Assembly: GCF_011758655.1 (NCBI RefSeq)
Contig: NZ_JAAMPA010000003.1
Location: 186,001-250,000 of the forward strand
Length of the DNA stretch: 64,000 nt
Source of the DNA: Modestobacter marinus
Lineage (GTDB): Bacteria > Actinomycetota > Actinomycetes > Mycobacteriales > Geodermatophilaceae
Reading direction: 5' to 3'
Both the position numbers and the translations under genes were made by a program. Shown here piece after piece: positions 11,673 to 18,261 of this stretch (positions within the stretch are counted from its first letter, which is position 1; every line of letters starts with the position of its first letter). Under the pieces are notes generated by a model. It was not told the DNA's origin and did not search any database. It was given only the letters and a program-made list of their open reading frames with translations.

Positions 11673-11813
11673 CTACTTGCCCCTGCGCCGGCTGGGCGTT
11701 TGCGACAGGGCACTGCCCGCGGCGGTCTTGGACTCCTTGGACGTCCGACCGTCGCGCAGTACCTTCGACGCTGCTTGGGCGGCGGCCTTACCGGTCTGAT
11801 TCTTTGCAGCCAC
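11673..11813 (-). CDS. 46-aa basic protein with ASKVL and AGSALSQ motifs
   Basis: A very small gene. GTG 11813 has GGAGG 5 nt upstream, a strong fit. The product starts VAAKNQTGKAAAQAASKVL, continues RDGRTSKESKTAAGSALSQ and ends TPSRRRGK: lysine/arginine-rich and predicted helical. I recall short proteins with ASKVL...SK..AGSALSQ from plasmids, phages and islands of many bacteria, usually left as hypothetical. It has no membrane span and no cysteines. Nucleic-acid binding is only a guess from its charge. It faces the HTH remnant across a terminator. Confidence 0.65.
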   Translation of the reverse strand: MAAKNQTGKAAAQAASKVLRDGRTSKESKTAAGSALSQTPSRRRGK

Positions 11814-11948
11814 GAGGGCCTCCAGAGGTAGGACAGTGAGCGGATGACCGGCTCAAGCCAGACGCTGGTTCTGCGGACAGGACCGACCGCAGAAGCCAAC
11901 GTGAGACTGGAGCCGGCGGCGATCAGCGACACCCGGAGGTGCCGCTGA

Positions 11949-12035
11949 TCAGCGCGGCTTGACCCGGATGGTGACCGTGCGGGTCACCTTGACCGGGACC
12001 CGAACGACCTTCGTCGTACGCACGACGCGAGGCAT
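11949..12035 (-). CDS. 28-aa Arg/Val-rich basic peptide
   Basis: Reads MPRVVRTTKVVRVPVKV then TRTVTIRVKPR: alternating valine and basic residues, as in an amphipathic beta-strand. AAGGAG is centred 6 nt before ATG 12035. An ATG two codons earlier touches the Shine-Dalgarno and is unlikely to be used. Good ribosome binding site and codon use support translation, but 28 codons is too short for certainty. It could also be a leader peptide. It lies between the 46-aa gene (minus strand) and the RAMA gene. Confidence 0.45.
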   Translation of the reverse strand: MPRVVRTTKVVRVPVKVTRTVTIRVKPR

Positions 12036-12143
12036 CGGCATCTCCTTCCCGACAGCCTCTGGAGTCCCGACCGAAGCCCCCGCGGTCCGCGGACGGCGTC
12101 GGCGACCTGTAGCTTCGGGTTCCCTCTCGCCAAGAGGAACACC

Positions 12144-12182
12144 AAGCCCCGGAACGGTCCCACCCCGGACCTTCCGGGGCTT
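12144..12182. terminator. Hairpin terminator
   Basis: An 11-bp perfect stem AAGCCCCGGAA / TTCCGGGGCTT with A/T at its base and a 17-nt loop that can fold further. On the minus strand it could end the RAMA-gene transcript. Confidence 0.6.
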
Positions 12183-12251
12183 TGTGCTGCCTAGGAGTAG
12201 TCGTATCACACCGTTGTGCTTCGCCGCGCCTCCCACCGGTAAGAAACCCCA

Positions 12252-12289
12252 ACATGTTGTGGTTGTGCACAGGATGGGCCACAACATGT
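12252..12289. repeat. 11-bp perfect inverted repeat
   Basis: ACATGTTGTGG at 12252-12262 and its complement at 12279-12289. The half-sites are spaced like a dimeric regulator operator upstream of the 28-aa peptide. Confidence 0.45.
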
Positions 12290-12511
12290 GCACACCCGCC
12301 TGTGGATAGTGGTGGCCGGTGGGCCTTCAGGTCCTCGGTCGGGACGGAGGCTACCGGCGGCCACCGACAATCCTGTGGGGCGAAGACCGCCGCCCCAGGA
12401 TCCCCGGCTGCAACCGAGGGTTTCTTCCTGGTGTAGGCGCCCTGTTGGGAGCGTGCGCGGCGCGGAGCGGTGAGCAACTGGAGCACTCTGGTGTGCGAGC
12501 TGCCTGTTCGA

Positions 12512-12937
12512 TCAGGCGGCGCTCTCGTCGGACTCCCGGCGACGCAGCTCCTCGCGCACGTCCTGCAACCGCTGGCCTGTGCGGGTGAGCACCCACTGAC
12601 CCCAACCGTTGATCTCGTGCCCGACCACGGCCTTCAGTGCGGGAGACACCTTCGGGTAGACCTCGCCGCCCACCTTGATGCCACCGTCGGGTGTGACCGT
12701 TCCGCGATGGACGCGACCCTTTCGGGGCTGTTCGTGGACCAGCTCGTCGCCGACCTCGAGTAGTCCTGCGTCCAGGTACGGCAGGAGGTCCCCTGGTCGA
12801 CTGGCGGCCTTTGGCTCGAACGAGGCGTCATCGGCGAACAGCAGTCGACGGAGGACGTCGTTCTCCCGGTCCTCGAAGGGGCGAGCGTAGCGCTGCAGGA
12901 GCGCGTATACCTCGTCGTCGATCTCGATCTTGCGCAT
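12512..12937 (-). CDS. RHH-like N-terminus plus RAMA modified-DNA-reader domain
   Basis: A 141-aa protein. Residues 1-35 (MRKIEIDDEVYALLQRYARP then ENDVLRRLL) resemble the ribbon-helix-helix N-terminus of SeqA-type proteins. Residues ~55-125 (LLEVGDELVHEQPRKGRVHR, GTVTPDGGIKVGGEVY, INGWGQWVL) match the RAMA domain, which in restriction systems is thought to recognise modified DNA. No nuclease or methylase domain is attached and none is adjacent. ATG 12937 has AGAGGA 6 nt upstream; the frame is open further upstream but unconserved. An A/T-rich promoter-like block lies directly upstream. Its role could be transcriptional sensing of methylated DNA or a solitary restriction accessory. Confidence 0.75.
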   Translation of the reverse strand: MRKIEIDDEVYALLQRYARPFEDRENDVLRRLLFADDASFEPKAASRPGDLLPYLDAGLLEVGDELVHEQPRKGRVHRGTVTPDGGIKVGGEVYPKVSPALKAVVGHEINGWGQWVLTRTGQRLQDVREELRRRESDESAA

Positions 12938-12974
12938 GGTGAATCCTCTCGGACAAAAAAACTTCAACACGTAA

Positions 12975-13003
12975 AGTCTCCAAGTATCAAAGTTTTTAGT
13001 CAA
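12975..13003 (-). promoter_or_regulatory. Promoter of the RAMA-domain gene
   Basis: On the minus strand TTGACT (13003-12998), a 17-nt spacer, then GAGACT (12980-12975). It lies in an A/T-rich block (about 12945-13005) that stands out from the surrounding G/C-rich DNA and suggests imported sequence. Confidence 0.45.
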
Positions 13004-13177
13004 CCTGTGCGGTCTCGGCCCCCTGGCCCCGCGCCGGAACCCGCCGGACCCGCGGGCGCGCAAGAGCCGTGGAGCTATACCGCTGCTTCTGCCGCGACGT
13101 CATCCTCACCGCCTGACTGTCACCCAAAAACCACCCAAGCAACTAGCCGCCGACCTGCCAGTTGGCTACGGTTAGGT

Positions 13178-13537
13178 GTGGCCACGATGGGACCGACTAC
13201 GACGCGGAACACGGAACGCCTGGCCGGGAACTTGCTGCGGGTTGCCCGGGCCAAGGCCGGGGTCACCCAGGCCCAGCTCGCCGAGCTCGCCGAGGTGCCC
13301 CGCTCCACCGTCGAGCGGATCGAGGCCGGGACCCGCCAGCCGTCCCTGCTGACTCTGAGCAAGCTGCTGGCCGCGGTCGACCTGGAGATGCGTGTGCGGG
13401 TCGATGACTACGACGACCACGACGACATCCTGGACGCCCGCTACGCCGCCATGAGTTCCCAGCAGCGTGAGGCCACCGATCGGCGACACAACGCCCTGGT
13501 CGCCCTGGTCGACGCTGGAGCAGCGTCGCCGGCGTGA
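13178..13537 (+). CDS. XRE-family HTH protein, first gene of a three-gene module
   Basis: A 119-aa protein with an N-terminal Cro/C1-type helix-turn-helix: LAGNLLRVARAKAGVTQAQL, AELAEVPRSTVERIEAG, QPSLLTLSKLLAAV. An acidic segment follows (VDDYDDHDDILDARYAAM). This layout is the one I associate with antitoxins paired with nucleotidyltransferase toxins in actinobacteria. TACGGT at 13167-13172 lies 5 nt before GTG 13178, so a leaderless start is likely; ATG 13187 is the alternative. The stop overlaps the next start by 4 nt, so translation is probably coupled. It likely autoregulates the operon. Confidence 0.82.
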   Translation: MATMGPTTTRNTERLAGNLLRVARAKAGVTQAQLAELAEVPRSTVERIEAGTRQPSLLTLSKLLAAVDLEMRVRVDDYDDHDDILDARYAAMSSQQREATDRRHNALVALVDAGAASPA

Positions 13538-13755
13538 GCGTCACCGATGCCCTTGCCGTGGTCGGTGCGTTCGTGTGTGCTTGCTTCGTCCTTGTCGGGC
13601 TGGTGCACCTGCGGACCGCCGTCGTCGGTGGTGAGTGCCGGCCCCCGCTGCGAGAGGACGTGCGCGGCAACCTGGCGATGGTCAGCCTCAGCACGGGGTT
13701 GGTTTTCTCAGAATCGTTCCTGCTGGCCACCCTGGTCTGGACTGTTGTCGCGTGA
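13534..13755 (+). CDS. 73-aa membrane protein, middle gene of the module
   Basis: Two predicted transmembrane helices, one at residues ~5-27 (ALAVVGAFVCACFVLVGLVH) and one at ~46-72 (NLAMVSLSTGLVFSESFLLA), joined by a charged loop (GGECRPPLREDVRG). It starts at GTG 13534 inside the stop region of the HTH gene and ends inside the start of the nucleotidyltransferase gene, with 4-nt GTGA overlaps on both sides. I do not recognise a family. The tight coupling suggests it works with its neighbours, for example as a membrane anchor or a membrane-acting effector. A small membrane protein in this position is unusual for a two-component toxin-antitoxin pair. Confidence 0.7.
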   Translation: MSVTDALAVVGAFVCACFVLVGLVHLRTAVVGGECRPPLREDVRGNLAMVSLSTGLVFSESFLLATLVWTVVA

Positions 13756-14419
13756 GCGAGCTGCAGCCCGGGACCGAGTCGGGCACTGAGTTCGATCCCC
13801 GGCCCATTCTGGACGCCCTGGAGCGGCACCGGGTGGATTACGTCATGGTCGGTGGCTATGCCGCCCGCATGCACGGCGCCCGCCGGCCCACCAGTGACAT
13901 CGACGTCGCTCCCAAGATCACCCGGGAGAACCTCGACCGGGTCGCGGCCGCGCTGCGCGACCTCAGTGCACGTGTGCGCACCGAGGAGGTCCCCGAGGGC
14001 CTGCCGTTCAGCGCCACCGGGGGAGCCTGTCGGGCTACCGGATGCTGAACCTCCAAACCCTGCACGGGGACCTGGACCTCACGATGCGGCCAGCAGCGTT
14101 CGACCGCGGGTACGACGACCTGGTGGCTCGGTCGACCTACAAGCCACTGGGTGAGGTCCGCGTGCGCGTCGCGGCACTGGGTGACGTGATCCGGTCCAAG
14201 GAGACCGCCGGGCGTCCCAAGGACCTGGAGGCGCTGCCGGAGCTGATGAAGCTGGCCAACCAGGCACGCACCGCGGTGAACTTTCCCCACCCGCCGCAGC
14301 CCGCGACCAGGAAGCCGACGGCTGCACCGACCGCGGCTGAGCGGATCGCAGCCGCCCGCCAGCAAGCCGGCGAGCGGCGCCGCCTAGCTCCCGAGGCAGG
14401 CCCGGACCTGGGCCGCTGA
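13752..14419 (+). pseudogene. Nucleotidyltransferase-like gene (AbiEii/DUF6036 type), frameshifted
   Basis: The first part reads VDYVMVGGYAARMHGARRP followed by TSDIDV, the GG(x)n-DxD nucleotide-binding motif of Pol-beta-like transferases. At a G5 run (14019-14023) the frame is lost (LPFSATGGACRATGC then stop). The homologous continuation lies in another frame: GSLSGYRMLNLQTLHGDLDL, then LGDVIRSKETAGRPKDLEAL, typical of the family's C-terminal part, to the stop at 14419. Adding one G restores a single ~222-codon frame. This may be real decay, slippage-based switching, or an assembly error. GTG 13752 overlaps the upstream stop. Confidence 0.72.
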
Positions 14420-14527
14420 GAGAACGGCCCGCGATGGACCCGGCACGGCAGCAGATCAGCCTCCCCCGAGGGCGTCCCCGCGCCCAGGACGAGGGACTGG
14501 GTACGTGGTGCGGGCTGGCTCGGCCGG

Positions 14528-14686
14528 ATGTTCGCCCACGAGCTCAGGAAGCAGAAGGGGTGGGCCCGGGCCAGAGCGGCCGCCAGCCTCATCGTCTACC
14601 CGGCCGCCGCGCCCGTGGTCGCGTGGTCCAAGCGCAGGAACACTGTGGTCGAGCATGAAGGGCGAGCCGACGCTGACCAGCGGTGA
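14528..14686 (+). CDS. Small basic protein, possibly a gene remnant
   Basis: A 52-aa reading MFAHELRKQKGWARARAAAS, then LIVYPAAAPVVAWSKRRN and an acidic end. Third codon positions are almost all G or C, which supports coding. There is no good ribosome binding site, and the frame remains open upstream without a start, so this may be the 3' end of a larger lost gene. The middle is hydrophobic but short for a membrane span. Family not recognised. Confidence 0.35.
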   Translation: MFAHELRKQKGWARARAAASLIVYPAAAPVVAWSKRRNTVVEHEGRADADQR

Positions 14687-14877
14687 GTCGCTGAGCGATG
14701 GGCGGCTGCCGGTGGAGTCCCGCACTGCTGCAGGCGCATCGAGGAATGCTCTTCGTGTCTGTGGGTGTGGAGTGCGGCAGGCCGTACACCCTCTCGGGGC
14801 AGCATCGCCGACTCCTCGCAGCCCGGGTGCGCCGGCTGTACTGTAGTGGGCGCCGCGTACAACGCTGCCCGCCGCCA

Positions 14878-14902
14878 GGCCCCAACCACTGAGGTTGGGG
14901 CC
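14878..14902 (+). terminator. Rho-independent-like terminator
   Basis: A perfect 10-bp stem GGCCCCAACC / GGTTGGGGCC with a 5-nt loop, followed by a pyrimidine-rich TCTCCTCTCTCC tail. Confidence 0.6.
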
Positions 14903-15084
14903 TCTCCTCTCTCCGGGCCCGCCAGCGACCAGGCGGCCGTGAGCAGCCGGCCAGCGTCTCGCAGAACTCTTCCCCGAGAGAGCGCGACGTTAGGGCTTCC
15001 GGTCCTGTCTCCTGCACGCGTGCCTCGAGGCTCGATGGCTGTCGCGATGAACACGCGTCGGACAAGCACGCCCACTCACACCTC

Positions 15085-15120
15085 AAGGCCCCTCCGCTCA
15101 GCGGCTGGGGCCTTTCTTAT
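15085..15120 (+). terminator. Rho-independent-like terminator
   Basis: Stem AAGGCCCC / GGGGCCTT (15085-15092, 15107-15114) with an inner CCGC/GCGG hairpin, then TTTCTTAT-like T-rich sequence. Confidence 0.6.
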
Positions 15121-15412
15121 GTCCGAAGCGCGCCTGTAACTGCGCAGGCCAGCCGGCGCCGAGGCGAACACGGCGCCACGGCCGGAGGTTCTCGGCCAAG
15201 TGGCCGGATCCTCACGCCAGGTGAATCGGCGGAACCGCCGGCCCATGACTTTGGTGAGCGACTGAGCTAGCGCTCACCAACATCCAGGACGCGACTTTAG
15301 GCGCCGCGGTCCTGTTCCGTGCTCGCTGCCATGCGAGCTTCCACAACCGCCGAAGCCACCCCGAGACAGCCAGGAGCTTGACCCGGTTCTCCGGACACGT
15401 TCGGTTCGGTGA

Positions 15413-16243
15413 TCATGCCGCGGTGAGTGCGGCGGTGTGAAGGGCTTCGAACTCTGCGGGGCTGCGGTAGCCGAGGCCGGAGTGGCGTCGTCGGGGGTTG
15501 TAGAAGCCTTCGATCCACTCGAAGATCGCCGAGCCCAGTTCGGCTCTGGTCGACCACTGGCGGCGGTCCAGGAGCTCGCGCTGCATGGTCGACCAGAAGC
15601 TCTCCATCATGGTGTTGTCCACGCTGGAGGCGACTCGGCCCATCGAGCCCAGCAGCCCGGCCGAGCGGAGCCGGTGCCCGAAGATCCAACTGGTGTACTG
15701 CGATCCGCGGTCGCTGTGCACGATCGCGCCGGGTGCTGGCCGGCGGCGCCAGCGGGCCATCTCCAGGGCGTCGACGACCAGCTCAGAGCGCATGTGGTCA
15801 GCGATCGACCAGCCGACGATGGTCCGGCTGAACACGTCGAGCACGGCGGCGCAGTAGACCTTTCCCTCGGCCGTGGGGTGTTCGGTGATGTCGGTGGCCC
15901 ACAGCCGGTCCGGTGCGTCAGCGGCGAACCGGCGCTGCACCAGGTCCTCGTGCGGTGCCGGCAGGGGTCCGGTGCGGCGGTGCTTGCGCCGGTGGCAGAC
16001 CCCGACCAGCCCAGCGGTGCGCATCAGCCGGGCGACCCGCTTGCGCCCGCACGCCAGCCCGAGACCGAGACGGAGTTCGGCGTGCACCCGAGGCGCCCCA
16101 TAGGTGGCGCGAGAGCTGACGTGCACCTCGCGGATCGTCGTGGTCAGCGACGCGTCGGCGACTGCCCGGAGCGATGGTGGGCGGCCGTTCCACTCGTAGA
16201 AGCCTGAGCGGGAGACCCGCAGAATCCGGCAGGTCACCGTCAC
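15413..16243 (-). CDS. IS3-family transposase OrfB (DDE integrase core)
   Basis: Catalytic half of the transposase. It has the HTH_21-like start RVSRSGFYEW, then RVARLMRTAGLVG, then the rve core with the first Asp in WATDITEHPT, the second in HSDRGSQYTS and the Glu in SFWSTMQRELLD, ending with FYNPRRRHSGLGYRSP. GTG 16243 gives a 276-aa product, but the same frame continues upstream to the slippery site at 16288-16294. The functional product is therefore probably an OrfAB fusion made by -1 frameshifting. Confidence 0.92.
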   Translation of the reverse strand: MTVTCRILRVSRSGFYEWNGRPPSLRAVADASLTTTIREVHVSSRATYGAPRVHAELRLGLGLACGRKRVARLMRTAGLVGVCHRRKHRRTGPLPAPHEDLVQRRFAADAPDRLWATDITEHPTAEGKVYCAAVLDVFSRTIVGWSIADHMRSELVVDALEMARWRRRPAPGAIVHSDRGSQYTSWIFGHRLRSAGLLGSMGRVASSVDNTMMESFWSTMQRELLDRRQWSTRAELGSAIFEWIEGFYNPRRRHSGLGYRSPAEFEALHTAALTAA

Positions 16244-16284
16244 GGGGAAGCCGTCGGCGGCGAGCTCACGAACCAGCCGGAACG

Positions 16285-16575
16285 CTATTTTGGGTCCGGG
16301 AGCACCTCGCGGGCGAAGTAGGCAGAGGCCCGCTTGAGGATCTCGATCTCCATCTTCGCGACCCGCAGCTCCCGGCGCAGGCGCACCAGCTCGGCCCTCT
16401 CATCGCTGGTCGTGCCCTCGACCCGGCCGGCGTCGACGTCATCGAGCTTCATCCACCGCCGCAGGCAGGACTCCGCGATCCCCAGATCATGGGCGATCTC
16501 AGCGATCGGCTTCTCCCGCTGGCGGGCCAGCTCCACGGCACGGCGACGGAACTCCAGCGGCTTGGCTGCAGGCAT
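16285..16575 (-). CDS. IS3-family OrfA (HTH, DNA-end binding)
   Basis: A 96-aa protein with the homeodomain-like HTH (FRRRAVELARQREKPIAEIA, GIAESCLRRWMK) and a leucine-zipper-like region (ELVRLRRELRVAKMEIEILK). This is the usual OrfA layout: it binds the IS ends and dimerises. It ends with LPDPK and TAG; the CCCAAAA just before the stop is a canonical -1 slippery heptamer leading into the orfB frame. Confidence 0.92.
   Translation of the reverse strand: MPAAKPLEFRRRAVELARQREKPIAEIAHDLGIAESCLRRWMKLDDVDAGRVEGTTSDERAELVRLRRELRVAKMEIEILKRASAYFAREVLPDPK
16288..16294 (-). promoter_or_regulatory. Programmed -1 frameshift site C_CCA_AAA
   Basis: On the minus strand the last two sense codons of orfA are CCA AAA preceded by C, then TAG. 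Slipping back one base reads CCC AAA ATA and continues into OrfB (IAFRLVRELAADGF). This fits the X_XXY_YYZ rule. Confidence 0.7.
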
Positions 16576-16681
16576 CCAGGACTCCTCTCCCAGGCGATTC
16601 TCGCCTCAGGTCAGGTGTCCGGGAAACCGGGTCAAGCTCCGCCATGTCCTCGGGGCTTTCGGCCTGCCTTGGAGACGACAC

Positions 16682-16897
16682 ATGCTGCCCGCTGCTGTCT
16701 TCGACACCTCTGCACTCGCGGCCATCGTCTGGGGGGTCATTTATGTCATCCAGATGACTGTGAACTGGCAGGAGGGGCGCTCGATGATCAAAAAGACTCC
16801 GGCTGGTCATATAGTTCAGCTGGCCCGAGCCCTCAACTCACCCAGGATCATCGGCCGTAGGGCTGAGCCGGAGAAGCCTGCGCCGCCGGCTGACTGA
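16682..16897 (+). CDS. 71-aa single-span membrane protein
   Basis: Starts MLPAAVFDTSALAAIVWGVI, with one predicted transmembrane helix at about residues 5-28. A basic cytoplasmic-type tail follows (MIKKTPAGHIVQLARAL, IGRRAEPEKPAPP). GGAG is 7-8 nt before ATG 16682. It sits 47 nt outside the right IS end, so the IS may have separated it from its original promoter. No family recognised. Confidence 0.5.
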   Translation: MLPAAVFDTSALAAIVWGVIYVIQMTVNWQEGRSMIKKTPAGHIVQLARALNSPRIIGRRAEPEKPAPPAD

Positions 16898-16932
16898 CTC
16901 TGGTCAGCAGACGCGGCTCTCGTAGCCGGCTG

Positions 16933-16954
16933 GGGTTGGTCTACGGACCAACCC
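16933..16954. terminator. Hairpin terminator between convergent genes
   Basis: A perfect 9-bp stem GGGTTGGTC / GACCAACCC with loop TACG, between the 71-aa gene and the HEPN-like gene. Confidence 0.6.
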
Positions 16955-17069
16955 GCCATGTCGGCATGCCTGGAAACGGCTCAGCGGGCCCGCACGTAGA
17001 TTGGTATCCCGCTGTTCGGACGGTCAGGTCGAGTTCTCAAGCAGCTCAGCGAGGCGGCGTCCGCAGCGC

Positions 17070-18188
17070 TCAGAGATCTGGCTGGTCAGCGTCCGGAGGA
17101 ACGTCGAGCTGGGTATCGAGGTGGGCGTAGTGCGCTTCCAGGCTCTCCAGCTGAGCAGGGCCAAGCTCGAGATTGGCATCCAGCGCAACCGCCGCCAGTT
17201 CCTCCCCGCCCTGCAGTCGAAGACCACAGGAGGGGCAGCGGAAGGCGGTGGGGAACAGCACGGCTCGGGGGTGGCCGATTGTAAAGAAGCTGTGCCCCTC
17301 CTCGGTGACCGTCTCCTCGGCGTTCCAGTCCAGGTCCGCGGAGCCGCTGAGGATGCCGACCCGCTCGCAAGCGGGGCAGGGCGTGGCAGCTCGATCGTGC
17401 TCATCTTCGATCCCGACGGCGGCCACCTTGTCCGTCGCGGCCAGCTCTGTGGCTCGCTGTTCCGCAGGCAGATCGCCGTAGCGCTCCTTGAAGACCTGCT
17501 TTGCGCGGGCTACGAGTAGGGCGACCCTCTGCTGCACCTTCGTGCCGTGCTGGTCGCGGAGTCCCTCGGCCACGGAGGTGAAGTCGCCGAACAGCTCGCT
17601 GAGTGAGCGGCCCATCAGGACCAGGATCTCGTCTGCGCCCTGAACGGCTAGCTGGGCTACCTCATCGGCGAGGCCACCGTCGTCCCCGATGTGGGCGACG
17701 CCGTTGCGGGCCTGGAAGACCAGGGTGAAGCGGTTGGCGAAGGTCTTACCCGCTCCGTCGTTGCCGGTCGCCTGGATCGTGCCGATCCGCACGAGCGCTT
17801 CCCACATGCCGACCGTCTTCAGGACATGCCCCGGCTTGACACGCTGCCCCTGGCCGGCGAGCCGAAGGAGCGAGGAGAAGTCGAATTTGCTGTCCATCAC
17901 CAGGGTGGGATGCAGACTGGCCAGGTAGGCCTTGGCCAGGTGCTCGAGCATGATGCCGAGCTGCAGGGAAGCGTCATCGTGCTCTGACCCAGCTCGAGCG
18001 CGCAGCCCTCGGCTGGCGTGCCTCTGCGCCGACTCGAACAGCGAAGCAGAGCTGATCGGGGTCACGGCACCCGCGACACCGATCCCGGCCCCCAGAGATA
18101 TCCAAGATCCTGCGCCTGTCCCGCGGTGCATCCGTGCCTCGAAGATCCGCATGATGGGGTCGAGGGAGAGGTCGGGGGAATCGGTCAC
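17070..18188 (-). CDS. HEPN-like protein with C-terminal zinc ribbon
   Basis: A 372-aa protein. Residues ~75-200 are helical and contain FQARNGVAHIG with Arg161 and His166. R-N-x3-H is the Rx4-6H signature of HEPN ribonucleases, and the surrounding helices (GIMLEHLAKAYLASLHP; GADEILVLMGRSLSELF) fit a HEPN bundle. The C-terminus has CPACERVGILSG and FRCPSCGLRLQGG, a four-cysteine zinc ribbon. Such combinations occur in RNA-targeting defence or toxin proteins, but I do not recognise a named family and the HEPN call rests on one motif. GTG 18188 is the start. It has no obvious partner and stands alone between a membrane protein and a PIN gene. Confidence 0.6.
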   Translation of the reverse strand: MTDSPDLSLDPIMRIFEARMHRGTGAGSWISLGAGIGVAGAVTPISSASLFESAQRHASRGLRARAGSEHDDASLQLGIMLEHLAKAYLASLHPTLVMDSKFDFSSLLRLAGQGQRVKPGHVLKTVGMWEALVRIGTIQATGNDGAGKTFANRFTLVFQARNGVAHIGDDGGLADEVAQLAVQGADEILVLMGRSLSELFGDFTSVAEGLRDQHGTKVQQRVALLVARAKQVFKERYGDLPAEQRATELAATDKVAAVGIEDEHDRAATPCPACERVGILSGSADLDWNAEETVTEEGHSFFTIGHPRAVLFPTAFRCPSCGLRLQGGEELAAVALDANLELGPAQLESLEAHYAHLDTQLDVPPDADQPDL

Positions 18189-18261
18189 GTAGTGGTTCTA
18201 CCCCTGCGCTGGGAGCCAGAGCGTCGGGCGGGCCCCGCCCGTAGAGGGCTCGGTCGGGCGG

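Larger units (their letters stand above)
12036..12511. other. Intergenic stretch with hairpin, inverted repeat and DnaA-like boxes
   Basis: 476 nt without a supported gene between the tiny basic peptide and the RAMA-domain gene. It contains an 11-bp-stem hairpin (12144-12182), a perfect 11-bp inverted repeat with a 16-nt spacer (12252-12289), a TTGTGCACA near-match to a DnaA box (12263-12271) and, on the minus strand, CTATCCACA (12301-12309), which fits the relaxed actinobacterial DnaA box. Two boxes are too few to call an origin. Confidence 0.4.
14687..15378. other. Non-coding stretch left of the IS element
   Basis: About 690 nt without a supported gene. It contains a TACTGT -10-like element (14838-14843), two plus-strand terminators (14878-14902 and 15085-15114) about 200 nt apart, and a 10-bp inverted repeat TTGGTGAGCG / CGCTCACCAA (15251-15260, 15271-15280). 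Two terminators without genes in front of them may mean small transcripts. Confidence 0.4.
15379..16634 (-). mobile_element. IS3-family insertion sequence, apparently complete
   Basis: 1,256 bp. The ends are 20-bp inverted repeats starting TGACCC (15379-15398 and 16615-16634) with two mismatches. They are flanked by the 4-bp direct repeat AGCT (15375-15378 and 16635-16638), which fits a target duplication although AGCT is palindromic. It encodes orfA and orfB on the minus strand with a -1 frameshift signal between them. Both ORFs, the DDE residues and both ends are intact, so it may still be mobile. Confidence 0.88.

Noticed and set aside
12263-12309. Plasmid or chromosomal replication origin based on DnaA-like boxes
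   Set aside because: Only two imperfect boxes, no initiator gene and no A/T-rich unwinding region directly beside them.
15413-15434. Possible CRISPR-like or short tandem repeats around the IS ends
   Set aside because: Only the IS terminal repeats occur; no regularly spaced repeats are present anywhere in the window.
15281-16700. A minus-strand gene disrupted by the IS (MAELLAVSGWLRRLWK after joining the flanks)
   Set aside because: Removing the IS gives a ~57-codon frame without a usable ribosome binding site or homology; not convincing.
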